DNA of 64,000 bases from Ascaphus truei. Taxonomy: Eukaryota > Chordata > Amphibia > Anura > Ascaphidae. How positions within the stretch are numbered: the stretch's first letter is position 1; each line of letters starts with the position of its first letter. Positions 31,707 to 43,360 of this stretch are shown here, piece after piece. The translations under genes were made by a program, and so were the position numbers. The notes under the pieces are model-generated. The model made no database searches. It was not told where the DNA came from and saw nothing but the letters and a program-made list of their open reading frames with translations. The DNA lies in the NCBI GenBank assembly GCA_036426205.1, contig CM071586.1:12009768-12073767 (forward strand). The letters are read 5' to 3'.

Positions 31707-33145
31707 TTCCTTAATAAACACAGCTCAGCGAGCTTGCTGGGATTGTGTTTATTAATTTGATTTTCAACTGGTATCAGTTGTTTGGAGGTTAGTTGCTCAC
31801 CCTCCCAGGGTTTAAGCTCACCCCACCCCACATTTTAAGTAGCAAGGCTCTTTTCATGTTCTTGTGCAGTACAGGTCCACTGTGGCCATTCTCCCTTCAG
31901 CCGAGGTAAATGAGAATTTGCATAGGTAGTGTTAGGACCTGCTTACTGGTTATGCCTTGATGGGGCTTTCAGGCTTATAACGCTTTGGCCAAAGGGTTTA
32001 ACTAAATGACCCTTATACAAGAGAATATATAAGTATTTGACTGTGTATTTTTGTCACATTGGAGGTAACAATGGGCTTTTCTGTCTTTTGTTTTCATTAA
32101 TAGGTGATTCTCATCATTAGTCGTGCATTTGTGCAACACCTCCTTATCAATATTATCATTTCAATAGTTCACTCGAGTTTATTCTCATCTTCCCTCTTAT
32201 CAAACTAGTTTCTCCCTGTTCCAAAATAATTAGTTTCTATCTCCTCTTTGTCCGGTCGAAGTAAAATATATTATCCATCTTGACCTTGCTTTTACCAGCT
32301 ACCGAGTTCTGTTCTATCCCTATCCCCTTTGTTTTACATTCAACTTATTCAACTGGAATATATTGCTACAGAAGCCAGGGGTCCTCAGAAAAGGTTAGAA
32401 TACAGCAGGGCCCCGGGCATGCGGCGAGTTCCGTTCTAAGGGCCCACTGCAAAGCAAAAATCGCCGGAAAGCAGAACCGGCGATTTTCGGGGTGTGTGAA
32501 TGTGCAAACCGGCAATTCTCCCCCACCCCCCTTTCTTCTGTGCATGCGCAACCTCCGTTCGGCGCACGCAACCTCTGCTCGACGTGCGCAACCTTCGTTA
32601 AACGCATGCGCACCCTCGGTAACCGCCCGTTCTGTGCATGCGCAACCTCTGACTTCCCAGTTCTGCGCATGTGTAGACATGGCGGCCCCCTTCTCGGTTC
32701 CACCGGATCACCGAAAATTGGGGCGCCGAGAAGCGGGGCCCTTCTGTACTAGAGTTTAAGCGATTTTGCAACTAGAAATTATTAATACTGAGCTAAAGCA
32801 ATCATTACAATAATAAAGAATAGCAACATTGTTCTGTATCCAGTTTTGTTTTGCCCCTCGTTTTCTCTGCCTTTGCTGTTTCCACTCCGGACCCCTGTTA
32901 TGCTTCTTTTGCAGTGGAGCTGTCATTCATCCTGTTGCCTCAGCAACCACCTTTTATTCCACCTCTGGGGTTTGTTTCTTTCCTTTCTCCCTGTCACTTG
33001 GTGCAGTCCAGGCTGTTTACCACAGAGGGCTGTCAGAAGGTAATTCTTTTCAGTGTTTGCTGCCTCCTGCCCTCTCTCCCCAGTGCTAGTTGGGAAAGTA
33101 TTGTTTCTTACCTATTTATTTTTTACATCCCCCGAACACTTTCCC
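31707..33145. other. Repeat-derived DNA between Helitron and BEL LTR end
   Basis: It holds a perfect 12-bp-arm hairpin AAAAATCGCCGG / CCGGCGATTTTT-like at about 32,454-32,487 and a cluster of about five GCATGCGCA(A) NRF1-type sites at 32,540-32,670, next to GACATGGCGGCC (YY1-like). This looks like an LTR promoter. Open frames in it have no known motif. Confidence 0.5.
32536..32700. promoter_or_regulatory. Clustered NRF1-like sites and YY1-like site
   Basis: TGTGCATGCGCAACCTC, CGACGTGCGCAACC, AAACGCATGCGCACC, TGTGCATGCGCAACC and TGCGCATGTGTAG occur within 140 bp, forming a loose tandem of about 27-30-bp units, and GACATGGCGGCCCC follows. It probably belongs to the LTR of the BEL element whose gag starts at 33,561. 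Confidence 0.5.
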
Positions 33146-33272
33146 TTAATTTCTGTTTGTTTCCACAATAAAACATCAGAAATTCAAAGAAGACTCCATT
33201 TTGTATTTAAGAAGGAATCGAGTTATCTGCCTGTCTCAACTTATTAAGTCACAGTAAGCCTGGGACAGAACA
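33146..33272 (+). repeat. LTR-like end, paired with 57,961-58,086
   Basis: ACAATAAAACATCAG...TTCAAAG...ACTCCATTTTGTAT...AAGAAGGAATC...CTGCCTGTCTCAA.TTATTAAG matches 57,981-58,075 at about 85%. It includes an AATAAA signal. One copy lies before the BEL gag and one after the BEL pol remnant, as 5' and 3' LTR ends of that element would. The start of the LTR is not resolved. Confidence 0.5.
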
Positions 33273-35913
33273 GTAAGAAACATCCCTTCCAGAGGCAGGC
33301 TGGATACAGACTGCTACAGATGAGCAGACACAGCATACTGTAGCTGCACAATTGAATTAGAAGCCCCTCAGATCCACCCCTACACCCCACCCCGAGTACT
33401 ACCAAGGGAAACACAGAACATGGGTCAGAGCAACGGACACCTGTAAGAACAGCTATCAATACGCTGACTGCAGCATGGCAGAACTCAGACCCTCACCAGA
33501 CACCTTGTCTGAGTGACAACGCAGATGCGGAGTCCTTGACAGAACCGCAACAGATGCAAGATGGTGTGAGGACTAAGCAGACAACTTACACAGAAGACAC
33601 ACAAAATATATGAATCTCACGTTGACGCACACCGTGACATGTTAGAGAAGGCCTGGGAGAATACTGGACTTGAAATGCTTAATGTTGCAAATACTGTCAA
33701 TCATGGAAAGCAGCTCTAGCAGGCTATAACTCAATTAAGGACCGACCAGCCACGTTACCAATTACTGCCAGAAACATATATCACCTACTTGACGAGAACC
33801 AATAATTGTGGAAAGCCTGCCAGAGGCGAGACCTACAAAAAACAATCAATCTGGAATGCGACGGCCGCATGTAGAGTGCAATCACGGAAGCTAAAAGTCG
33901 GAGAAAGGACCTCACAGAGCTCCGGCGCATCCAGACATTGAACTAGGTCTTTAAACAAGACTACACGTGCAAGGGCCAATTACTGTCGAAAAGAGCCATG
34001 AAATTTGAGAGAGCCCATATTGAAGAAGAGTAGCAAAGGGTCACGGCTGCATCCACCGCTGCCTCAACATGTTGGAACACCAATTTGGAAGCAAACTTAG
34101 AGGTTTACATGTAGAAAAGGAAGCCGTCGCTGCTGAAGCCCAAGCCGAGATCTTTGAAGCAGCCGGAAGACAAGATGGCGGGGAGCACTGGAGAAATCCA
34201 ATAGCTTTAGAAGATCCAGCACACCAGAGACTATTTAATAAGTATCGCCAGTATGAACGCCAGTCCACCATCTCTACCCGATGAGGAGGGTATTACAGAT
34301 CCCGAAGCTATGGAGACTACACGTGAATTAGAGGAACAGCATCTACAAGCATACGCTACTTGGGGTGGCTACATCTACCACAGTGAACCACACACTCATG
34401 TGTACAGATGCACTACACCAAGCTCGCAATCCAAGTACCCAAAGAAGCACCCTTTCTCATACTTACACACAGTCACCTTACATCCACTGCATGTAAGAGA
34501 TGACTGCAGGGTCCCCCTCAGCAAGGACTATTGCACATAACGCATACCCAACACACACCAAAGGAATCCAATGAACCCCACTCCACCCTTCAGTTCAATG
34601 TTGTGAACCGATATGACGGACAGGGTAACATACCCAACTACAACAGCCCACATCTTCAGCCCTAGGTACACCAACCGTATCTAGTACAAGCTATTTAAAG
34701 AATGAAAGACCAGTCACAAGATACAATTATACCAGAACACCTATCTCAGTCCATACGACAGACATGAAGCCCATAGAGAAGTGTTTTACTGGGTCCTGAG
34801 AATTGCCGGGTAACAGGTACCTGGTGGAAAAATAGAAAATTTGCAAGGCTGGGTACCAAGTACCCGTGCCAGGCAGCTTTGATTTACCTGCAGCCGGCAG
34901 CAGAGGGTGAGGAGGACCACGGCAACATTGTGGGAGCAATGGTGGACATCTTGGTGGCGGTGGCAGCAGAAAACGTCGTCGTTGAGCCGGTGGGAGAAGC
35001 GGAACACATCCTATCACAGCCAGTGCCGGTGGAAGCCGGGAAACATTACCGGAGTAGGAGCGTTAATATTGGACAACCAGCTCCTTATCCTCCGCAGCGG
35101 TCCTCATCAACCTCCGCCGCTGGCTTCATGTAAGTCTTCTGCTGCTCTGCTCCTGCCATTCTCCAAGAGGAGGACCGATGGAGCAGAGCAGAACGGAAAT
35201 TACTGGACACCGGGTCACAGCCTCCTGGGTAATTTCTGGGTACCCGGTACATCACTACCATAGAGGAACCCAGGAGCCTATTCAAGGAAATTGGAGTTTG
35301 CTTCAAATGCTGCGCTTCCACAAGTCACCTCTTCAGAGACTGTAAAGAAGCTATTAAATGTACAGAGTGTGACAGTAACAAGCATGTAGCAGCTTTATAT
35401 CCAGAGACATGTAAACCTAACCGACTCAAGGCCCCCAACCCTGTTTCAAAGTATGGCGGAGAGGGAGAAGAGAAAATAACACCACCATCAGTCACATCCA
35501 AGTGCACCAAGGTTTGTGGAGAAGGACGTGATGCGAGATCCTGCTCTAAAATATGTCTTGTATTACACCCCGAGTGACAACCTGAAAGGGCTATAAGAGT
35601 GTACACCATCATTGATGATCAAAGCAACTGATCATTAGTTAGGTCAGAGTTCTTTGACTTGTACAATATATGAGACAATGCTTTCCCCTACACACTCAGA
35701 ACATGCGCAGGACTGATGGAGACAATAGGTAGTAGAGCAAATGACTACATCACGTGTTCCATAGATGGTAGAATAAAGATACCACTCCCTACTCTTTAAG
35801 AGTGTAGTCGGATGCCAGAAAATAGCGACACTCCCACACCAGACATGGCACGTCATCACCCTCACCTCAGAAGACTAGCTGACCGTGTCCCACTGTTAGA
35901 CCAAGAGACCCAG
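33273..35913 (+). mobile_element. BEL/Pao retrotransposon, left part (gag and protease)
   Basis: The left part of a BEL/Pao element ends at 35,913 in the middle of the protease-to-RT linker. A chromovirus-type LTR starting TGTAACG follows directly. CCCAG at 35,909-35,913 is repeated at 55,870-55,874, after which BEL pol continues in the same reading sense. So the element was whole before the LTR element landed in it. Confidence 0.85.
33561..35905 (+). pseudogene. BEL/Pao gag-protease pseudogene
   Basis: Gag forms the particle; the aspartic protease processes it. Readable pieces are the gag start region near 33,561, the charged EKEAVAAEAQAEIFEAAGRQ stretch followed by WRNPIALEDPA (34,100-34,230), and a zinc knuckle CFKCCASTSHLFRDC with KCTECDSNKHVA (35,296-35,395). 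The protease block VYTIIDDQSN (35,599-35,630), with DD-Q-SN typical of this clade, is followed by VRSEFFDLYN. Stops and frameshifts are frequent. Identification rests on the knuckle, the protease block and the pol continuation at 55,875. Confidence 0.82.
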
Positions 35914-36643
35914 TGTAACGTACGTGCTCACCACAAGCCTGGACCGGACCGCTGGGCTGAGGTGGGGATAGATATGCACCGACCTTAGACCATGAAGCCT
36001 GATCTTTGTTGCAAATTCCGTGGTCGTACGTAGCAGGGTCGGGACTGGAGAAGGCAGGATAATCCATGGACAAGCCGGGGTCAGGATAGGAGAAGGCTGG
36101 ATAAACGATATCCATGCTGGGGTTCGGCAACAGGAAGATTGAGCGAAGGTGCTCCAACGTAGACAGGAACGGGGGATCCAGTGCTTTAGCACAAAACAGC
36201 ACCCCCTAGCCGGGTACAGCTGTGAGTAGTGGAGACCACTGGGAGCAGGAGATTGCAGCAGGTAACAGGAACAATGATGCAGGCCTCTACAAGGAGAATA
36301 TGCAGCAGGTAACAGGAACACAGATGCAGGCCTCTGCGGGACTGGAAGTAGGGAACAGGTACTGCAGACAGGACAAGAAACACTGAGGCTTCAGTGTAAC
36401 CGCGGCCGCGCGGTGGGGTCTGCCAGTAACTGAGAACAATGACAAGAAGGCCAGGCAAGCCAAACACAGGCTGTGGCAAACACAGTTACTAGAGAAAGTC
36501 TATGTTCAGCAACTTTCTGGTGGGCGGGGCAGGAGTTAAATAGAACAGACAGAAAATGAGACAGAGCTGCATAGGAGGCAGCAAGAAGCAGGCTGCAGTC
36601 TAATTGCAGAAGCAGGTGATTCTTGATTGCAGGTTCAAGGGGG
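35914..36643 (-). repeat. Chromovirus-type LTR, left fragment
   Basis: It begins TGTAACGTACGTGCTCACCAC, similar in layout to the LTR at 2254 (TGTTACGCTGTGCTCACCAC), and is preceded by the target duplication CCCAG. It is cut at GGTTCAAGGGGG (36,643). The last 293 bp (36,351-36,643) match 55,528-55,800, which continues 69 bp further to the true LTR end CCTTACA. It contains repeats of GCAGGTAACAGGAAC...GATGCAGGCCTCT (36,258-36,345). Confidence 0.8.
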
Positions 36644-36782
36644 TCTATTTTGATCTGGTTTAAAACTGATTGGCCGGCCAATTCAGTTGAACAGCAATTC
36701 TACTTGTTTCCAAGTAGAACAAAGAAAAACCAGTCAAACAAAAATATAAAGGGAACCAACAAGTGCACTGTGAAAAGTGCAC

Positions 36783-39338
36783 TTAAAAAAGAATATCAAA
36801 ATAACCCATGATGCGGGATACCGAGCAGAGCACCCCGCCTAACGCCCACTGGGAGGCAAACTCCGAAACCGTCCCAGCGGACTCGGCGTACGTGAACTCT
36901 GCCTGGATACGGGAGTGCAACAGCGCCCGGAACTCTGCCACGATGTTCGTTGGGACCCCCCTCTCCAAACGCTGCCTCCTGGTCTTGTAAATGGCTACCT
37001 TAGCCGTTGCCAGGAGCAGGTTGACTAGGAGATCCCTAGGCTTATTGTCTCGGGACACTGGGCACCCGAAAATAAAAAGATGAGGGGAAAAATTTAGCCA
37101 GAACTGCAGAAGAAGGCTCCTCAAGGTGGATAAGAGGGGCTGCAGTCTGGCACAACTTAGATAGATGTGGTATACGGACTCTCGCTCGCCACAGAAGGGA
37201 CAGGAGGCGGGGGAGTCCGTGAAGTGTGCCAAATACTCTCCTGTGCTCAGCGCTCCGTGGAGGACCCTCCAACTCAAATCCCCGGCGGGACAGGGAACCA
37301 AAGCTGAATAAAGTTCCCTCCACCGGGGTCTCTCACCCTCGTTCGCAGGAAATACCCGCCTCCAGATGGTATCATGGCGGGTGACAAGGGCGAGGTAGTG
37401 CACTATATGGAGCACCAGAGAATACAGGACTTTCTTTGGCATGCCGCGGAAACACGCCGGAGACATATCCCCCAACCTGCTGAGGTTGGGGGAGAGAGGA
37501 GCCCGAGGGGGTTGCCGTGGTTTGGGTTCCACGCAAAGATCCGGAGAGCTGAAGTTGATAGGTTGACAAGGCTCTCCGGTCTGCAATACCCCCTCGATGA
37601 AGGTGCGTGAGTCGGGGTGGATGGCATCTTTAATCTCCCAGATCAAACGACGAGGGACACGGGCAGAAGGCATACCCATACGGGGCGCAAGCACCTCTGC
37701 GCTTACCCAGTCTCGCCGCTCATAGTCCAAGAGATCCCCGACTCTGGTCACCTGCGCCAGGATTAGCCGGCGGCAAATAGAGGGTGAATCCAACATCCGA
37801 GCCCCCACTGCCGGATTATACAGCAGGGGCTCGGCGAGGAAATCAACCCCCGCCGCCTGTTCCTTCCTGGTTGCCGAGACCAGTTTCCTGGCCTTTAACA
37901 TGTCCCGGTAGTATGCCGGCAGCTCCGAGAGGTTTCTACCTAAACCCACGGGCCTGATGATAAACAGTTGCCGGTCATACCTCAGATTGCGCAACTGGCG
38001 AAAGAAACTGGTTGCCAGCTGGCACCACTGCGGAGACGGATCAGCGAATAGGTATCTCTGCAGGTATTGGAGGCGAAAAGTGTGTAACTGGGAGCGGACA
38101 CACACCACTCCCTGTCCACCCTCCTCCAAAGGGAGACACGCAACTCCCGCAGAGACCCAATGCTTCCCCATCCAGAGAAATTCCATCAATCTCCTCTGGA
38201 TCTTGTTGATAAATTCGGGGGGCGGACCCATGGCTATCAGCCGGTGCCAAAGCTGACTGGCCACCAGCTGGTTGATCACCAGGGTTCTTCCCCTAAGGGA
38301 AAGCATTCTCGACAGATACACCCATGACCCCAGACGAGCAATGACTCGTTCTTCAAGATCACTGAAGTTTTCTGGGGCTGGGTCTTCCGCAGCAGACAGG
38401 TATACTCCCAGATATTTGAGAGTATCGCTCTCCCACGAGATATTACGAAATGTGGGGGGCAAAGAGTCTACTTGTAAGGGACCCACCAAAACGCCGGAGC
38501 ACTTGGACCAGTTGATCCGAGCAGAAGAGGCCGCAGTGTAGACCTCTTGGCACGCTTGTGCCCGCTCTAGATCAACTAGGTCCTGGGCCACGAGGAGCAC
38601 GTCATCGGCATAAGCCGACAGGACTACCCGCATGTCGGGCTCCCGCAGCACCAGCCCGGTGAGCCTCCTCCTCAGTAGGCAGAGGAAAGGCTCGATGGCC
38701 AGCGCGTATAGTTGCCCAGACAGGGGACACCCCTGACGTACTCCCCGACCAAACACAAAAGGTGCCGTCAGGGACCAATTAATTTTAACCAGACACTCTG
38801 CAGAGGCGTACAGCATCTGGAGAAGGCCCACAAATTGTGGGCCAAAGCCAAACGCCCGCAGGGTCTGCATGAGGTAACGGTGATCCACCCTGTCAAATGC
38901 CTTTTCCTGATCTAGGGACAGGAAGGCGAGTGACAGACCAGTCCTCTGCGCGTGGTGTAGCAGGTCCCGGACCAGAAAAATGTTGTCATGAATGCTCCGG
39001 CCCGGGACAGTATAGGACTGGTCGGGGTGAATCACCTCTGCCAGCACGGACTTGAGCCTCTGCGAAAGCGCTTTGGCCACGATCTTATAATCTGTGCTGA
39101 GCAGTGAGACCGGTCGCCAGTTGGAAATCTGGCGAAGATCCCCCTTCTTCGGCAGCAGAGACAGTACTGCCCGTCGACATGAAAGGGGCATCTGACCGGT
39201 CTCCAGGGCTTCGGCTAGGACCTCGGTGAAATCAGGTCCCAGCATCTCCCAAAAAAACTGGAAGAATTCCATGGTCAGCCCGTCCAGCCGCGGCGTTTTT
39301 CCGCGGGACATGAGACTTAGGGCCCCAGAGAGCTCGGC
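36783..39338 (-). CDS. Tx1-type L1 ORF2, reverse transcriptase and C-terminus
   Basis: The frame is open for about 850 codons. It shows TPRLDGLTMEFFQFFWEMLG, WRPVSLLSTDYKIVAKALSQ, PGRSIHDNIFLVRDLL, FLSLDQEKAFDRVDHRYLMQ (catalytic D), GVRQGCPLSGQLYALAIEPF and SAYADDVLLVAQD (YADD). Then come SGVLVGPLQ, LKYLGVYLS, and the C-terminal CPFCGERESVYHIYLSC knuckle. It runs without a stop into the junction at 39,338, where the sequence jumps to minisatellite-like DNA. At 50,849 the missing upstream part follows in the same frame, so the break is caused by the duplication join and not by mutation. Confidence 0.9.
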   Translation of the reverse strand, partial: AELSGALSLMSRGKTPRLDGLTMEFFQFFWEMLGPDFTEVLAEALETGQMPLSCRRAVLSLLPKKGDLRQISNWRPVSLLSTDYKIVAKALSQRLKSVLAEVIHPDQSYTVPGRSIHDNIFLVRDLLHHAQRTGLSLAFLSLDQEKAFDRVDHRYLMQTLRAFGFGPQFVGLLQMLYASAECLVKINWSLTAPFVFGRGVRQGCPLSGQLYALAIEPFLCLLRRRLTGLVLREPDMRVVLSAYADDVLLVAQDLVDLERAQACQEVYTAASSARINWSKCSGVLVGPLQVDSLPPTFRNISWESDTLKYLGVYLSAAEDPAPENFSDLEERVIARLGSWVYLSRMLSLRGRTLVINQLVASQLWHRLIAMGPPPEFINKIQRRLMEFLWMGKHWVSAGVACLPLEEGGQGVVCVRSQLHTFRLQYLQRYLFADPSPQWCQLATSFFRQLRNLRYDRQLFIIRPVGLGRNLSELPAYYRDMLKARKLVSATRKEQAAGVDFLAEPLLYNPAVGARMLDSPSICRRLILAQVTRVGDLLDYERRDWVSAEVLAPRMGMPSARVPRRLIWEIKDAIHPDSRTFIEGVLQTGEPCQPINFSSPDLCVEPKPRQPPRAPLSPNLSRLGDMSPACFRGMPKKVLYSLVLHIVHYLALVTRHDTIWRRVFPANEGERPRWRELYSALVPCPAGDLSWRVLHGALSTGEYLAHFTDSPASCPFCGERESVYHIYLSCARLQPLLSTLRSLLLQFWLNFSPHLFIFGCPVSRDNKPRDLLVNLLLATAKVAIYKTRRQRLERGVPTNIVAEFRALLHSRIQAEFTYAESAGTVSEFASQWALGGVLCSVSRIMGYFDILF

Positions 39339-40197
39339 CCCTCACACAGACCTTGCCCCCCCCACACACTCCCTCTCTCCCTAACCCCAACCAACCCCCC
39401 TTCCCCCGCTCAAACCCCCTCTCTCTCCCATCAAACTAACCAACTACCCCCACCCCCCCCTAGACGACTCGGCTCGTAACGCACGCACTCGCAGACACGC
39501 TCTGTCGGCTCTACTGGTTTTATCACACTTCTCCCATCTCTCTTATATATGTAGCACATATTCCTGTTGGTGCAGGGTGGCACAATCATTTATTCGGGAG
39601 GGGTGGGGTTACAGAGGTCCAGCCCTCCCCGAAGGCGGAATTAACATGCCGGGTACGTTTCGCGTGAGGCTGCTGTAACTTCACTATTTGCCTTCCAGCG
39701 ATACATCTGCTACGCAACCAGGCATCAATTGACCATGTGTAGCTGGTGTGCGAACGGAGTGGGTGGGGGTGGGCAGGCAGCAGGGTGGTGAGGAATGGAA
39801 AAGTTTCCGCCTCCTGTGCTAGTGGCATGATCCTGTCCTATTTGAGATTTCTAGCTTTCCTCCATTGTATCCCAAGTGTCTCGCTCTGCTCTACTCTCAA
39901 TTTCTTGATATTGCTGTAAAGGACAGATACATTCATCCCTACTGCAGAGGTCACCACCATGTGCTGAAACCACTTCCACAGGAACCAGGAAGCATTGTTA
40001 GAGTATCTGAAAACGTCGTTGGTGATGAACACATGACAAAGAAGAATCCGTCCTCAACTGTTCTCTCCCCCTGTAAAGTGTCCACGATCGAGAGGACCAT
40101 AGTCTTTCTCTTCTGTCCCCTCACAGTCACAATACAGAAAAAGCCCTTACTGCTGCTGAGACCTGTAGATCTTTATCCCATTTCTGTTTGCTTCCAG

Positions 40198-40304
40198 AGC
40201 CCACCATGGAGCGTCTGGACTAACTCGATGATGAGGGACAAAAGCATCTACTCAGGGAATCTTGAATCACACCCTAGACATCATCTACCTGCTGACTGGA
40301 GATG
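40198..40304 (+). pseudogene. Second-copy version of exon A, frameshifted
   Basis: It matches 28,692-28,798 but has an extra G after the fourth codon, missing bases in the KKHLAQ part, and GGAGATGGTGAGT at the donor. It cannot encode the exon A peptide. I read the changes as sequencing errors in the duplicated block. Confidence 0.8.
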
Positions 40305-40905
40305 GTGAGTCGGCTACAGAAGGTCATATGGCACCCCTCGATCTCCTGTAATAGGGCCCTTGCAGTGCATCTGTGTTGTTTTTTTTAGATTACATCTGTC
40401 CCTCCCCACTGAATCCCCATGTTTGTTGAAAAGCACAAACATGTCCACAATAACTGTGAACAGAATCTTGTTTATATCACCACAACAGTATTATCTTTAA
40501 ATAAAGTAGCACAGATTATATTGTAGTGCAGGATGGTGTCTTGTTTGAGGATTTCCTGAAATTGGTCACTTTCCACATAGTATTTACGGTTGGTCTCTCT
40601 CTCTTATTATTGATGTGATAGGACAAGTACATCACTATTCCTAACTGCAGAGGTCACCAAGGTGGAGAAACACTCCCCCAGGGACCAGACTCTCTTCTTG
40701 GAGTTCCTAAGTAACTCACTGATGATGAAAAAGTACAAGGAGATGATGACTGCCTCATATCTGTCCCTTCCCTCCCCTTGCAAAGAACACAATAGTAGCC
40801 CCACAGTCTTTCTTCTCGTACTTCAAAATGCACAGTGACACAGACAAAAATCCCTTATTCCCTATATCTGTACTTCTGACATCTCCCATGTTATTTTTGC
40901 CTCAG

Positions 40906-41020
40906 AGCCCATTCTTGGAGCATCTGACTGACTCTCTGATGATGAACAAAATTAATAATGAGAAGATGACTGAGAGGATCTGTATCACACCCAGGAGATC
41001 ATCTACCTGCTGTCTGAGAG
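40906..41020 (+). pseudogene. Second-copy version of exon B, frameshifted
   Basis: It matches 29,404-29,520 but lacks bases at ATCTTGAAT (ATCTGTAT) and at TCTGGAGAG (TCTGAGAG). Its donor GAG/GTAAAG is weaker. Probable sequencing errors in the duplicated block. Confidence 0.8.
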
Positions 41021-41526
41021 GTAAAGCTGCTATAGATGGCATAGTGTCATAGTGTTATGTGTGTTACTTTGGAACCGTTGTCCAGGGACAAGGCAGTTAT
41101 TCATGACAGAGCTGGGACAGACAAGACAACTTAGCATAGGGAGAGCACAAGATAATAAAGGGACATGACTAGTAGAAGGAGAGAACAGATAAAGCAATCG
41201 GCCATGAGTTTGGACACAATAGCGGGATTTTGCTAGTGAAGCGAATTGTCCATTGATTGGCTTTGTCGGAGATGGATACTCGTCTCTGTTAGCAATAATC
41301 AATCATTGCCAATCTGGATGCTGACACAATCAGTCACACACCCAAGAAGCGTTTGTGTACGTAGTTAGGAGTCAGTCTATGTAATGTTTTCTAAAGGCTT
41401 CGACAATAAATAACCAAGTAAGCTTTGTCTCAGTATGCAATTTATTATTCTGCCTCTCGCAAGCAGGGAAACAGCAGTATGAAAAAACTGTTACAAACGA
41501 AATATATGGTAGCAACAATCAAACTA

Positions 41527-43360
41527 TCTTAATATATAAAACTAAATTTGTGCGTCTGGTGCTAGATTGGTGAATCTGATTGGTCTCACCCTGGCCAATC
41601 ATATTGGTGGCTCTATGACGTTACCCAACTGCCGCTACAACCCAACTGCCACACACACATTGCGCACACACACACCCACCCACACACACCACCTCCCCCA
41701 CAGGTAAGTAAGTATAACCGCCGCCTCACCCTTGCCCTCCAGCCTCCCCTCCCACTCACCACCCTTGGCGCCTCCCCTCTCAAGCTCACCCCCTCGCCGG
41801 GCCTCAAACCCTGCGCCCCAGCCGTGTTCCCGCCTTGCCTCCCAGCCACACCCCCTGCCGCGGGCCTCAAACCCCTGCGCCTCCATCCTCTGTTCCCGCC
41901 TTGCCTCCCAGCCTCACACCCCTGCCCCCCAGGGCCGCCGCCTCACACCCGATACCTCCCGCCGCCTCACACCCCGGCGCCTCCTGCCTCAACCGCTAGG
42001 ACCAAGCGGCTAACGGACGGCCGGAGGGGGCAGCCTAAGGGAGCACAAGGCTGGGGTCGCCGTGCACGGGAGCCGTCACTCCTGAGGGAGCACAGCTGGG
42101 GGCCGCGTGCACGGGAGCCTGCAACCTAGGCACAAGCTGGGGGCCACGGGCACGGGAGCCTGCAACCTGAGGGAGCACGAGCTGAGGGCCGCGTGCACTG
42201 GAGCCTGCACCCTGAGAGCACAAGCTGGGGGCCACGTGCACGGGAGCCTGCACCTGAGGGAGCACGAGCTGAGGCCACGTGCACGGGACCTGCACCTGAG
42301 TGAGCGCGAGCTGAGGGCCGCTTGCCACAGAGCCTACTTCCACGTGGGGAGGGAATCGGCGCGGGTTGCGGGGGGTGGGGTGGGCGTGCGCATTCACGGC
42401 TGGCGGGAGGTGGGAGCCGCCTGTTCGATCGCCGGACGTCCACTCTCCCTACCCCCCTCCTCCTGAAGTCCACGGTGTGTGTGTGTGACACGTGTGTGCG
42501 GACACGTGTGTGTGTGACCACTGTGGGTGTGACACTGTGTGTGTGTGTGTGACACTGTGTGTTGTGTGACACTGTGGTGTGTGACCTGTGTTGTTGAGAC
42601 ACTGTTGTGTGTGTTTGACACTGTGTGGTGTGTGTGACACTGTGTGTGTGTGACACTGTGTGTGTGACACTGGTGTGTGTGTGACACTGTGTGTGTGTAC
42701 CTGTGTGTGTGTGACCACTGTGTGTGTGTGTGGTACACTGTGTGGGTGTGTGACACTGTGTGTGTGTGTGTTGTTGTGTGACCTGGTGTGTGTGTGTGTG
42801 TGTGTGTGACCTGTGTGTGTGTGACACTGTGTGTGTGTGTGTGTGTGTGTGTGACACTGTGTGGTGTGTGTGTTTGTGATGACACTGTGTGTGTGTGACA
42901 CTGGTTGTGGTACACTGTGTGTGGCACTGTGTTTGTGTGTTGTGTGTGTGTGACCTGTGTGTGTGGACACGTGTCTGTGGGACACTGTGTGTGTGTCACT
43001 ATTTGGTGTGTGTGGACACTTAGGTGGGGACCGGAGCTGCACATGGGGGGGGGAGAGGAGCGGAGAGAGAGAGGGGCAGCGGAGAAACGAACAGGAAGAG
43101 TGGAGTGGAGGAGCGGGAACTTTTGAATAAAGCCAGGCCAACGCCGGATGGCTGTCCTGTCCACTGCCCCCCCCCCTCCTGTCCACTGTCCCCCCCCCGC
43201 CTGTCCACTGTCCCCCCCCTCCTGTCCACTGTCCCCCCCCTTGTCCACTGTCCCCCCCCTCCGTCACTGTCCGTCCCTCCCTCTGGGGTGGGGGAACGGA
43301 GAAATAGTGGCAGAGGAGGAGCGGAAATTTAACTCACGGGCAACCCGGGTCTCTCACTAG
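41527..43360 (+). mobile_element. Second-copy version of the Helitron
   Basis: Same TC start, CTAG end, tandem arrays and host A/T junction as 30,030-31,706. The TG array is longer and less regular (42,475-43,010), as expected if a noisy read crossed a microsatellite. Confidence 0.78.

Larger units (their letters stand above)
27842..39338 (+). repeat. First copy of an 11.5-kb direct repeat
   Basis: This block is repeated in the same order at 39,339-50,848. It includes the end of the minisatellite, both N-terminal zinc-finger-gene exons, the Helitron, the BEL/Pao gag-protease, the chromovirus-type LTR and the back half of the Tx1-type L1 ORF2. Its coding frames are better kept than in the second copy in the exons and L1, although a few BEL gag codons read better in the second copy. 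It is probably the real copy. Confidence 0.9.

Noticed and set aside
42126..43267. Histidine-threonine ORFs of 243-284 codons in the second copy
   Set aside because: Same TG array read on the minus strand, within the suspected artefact.
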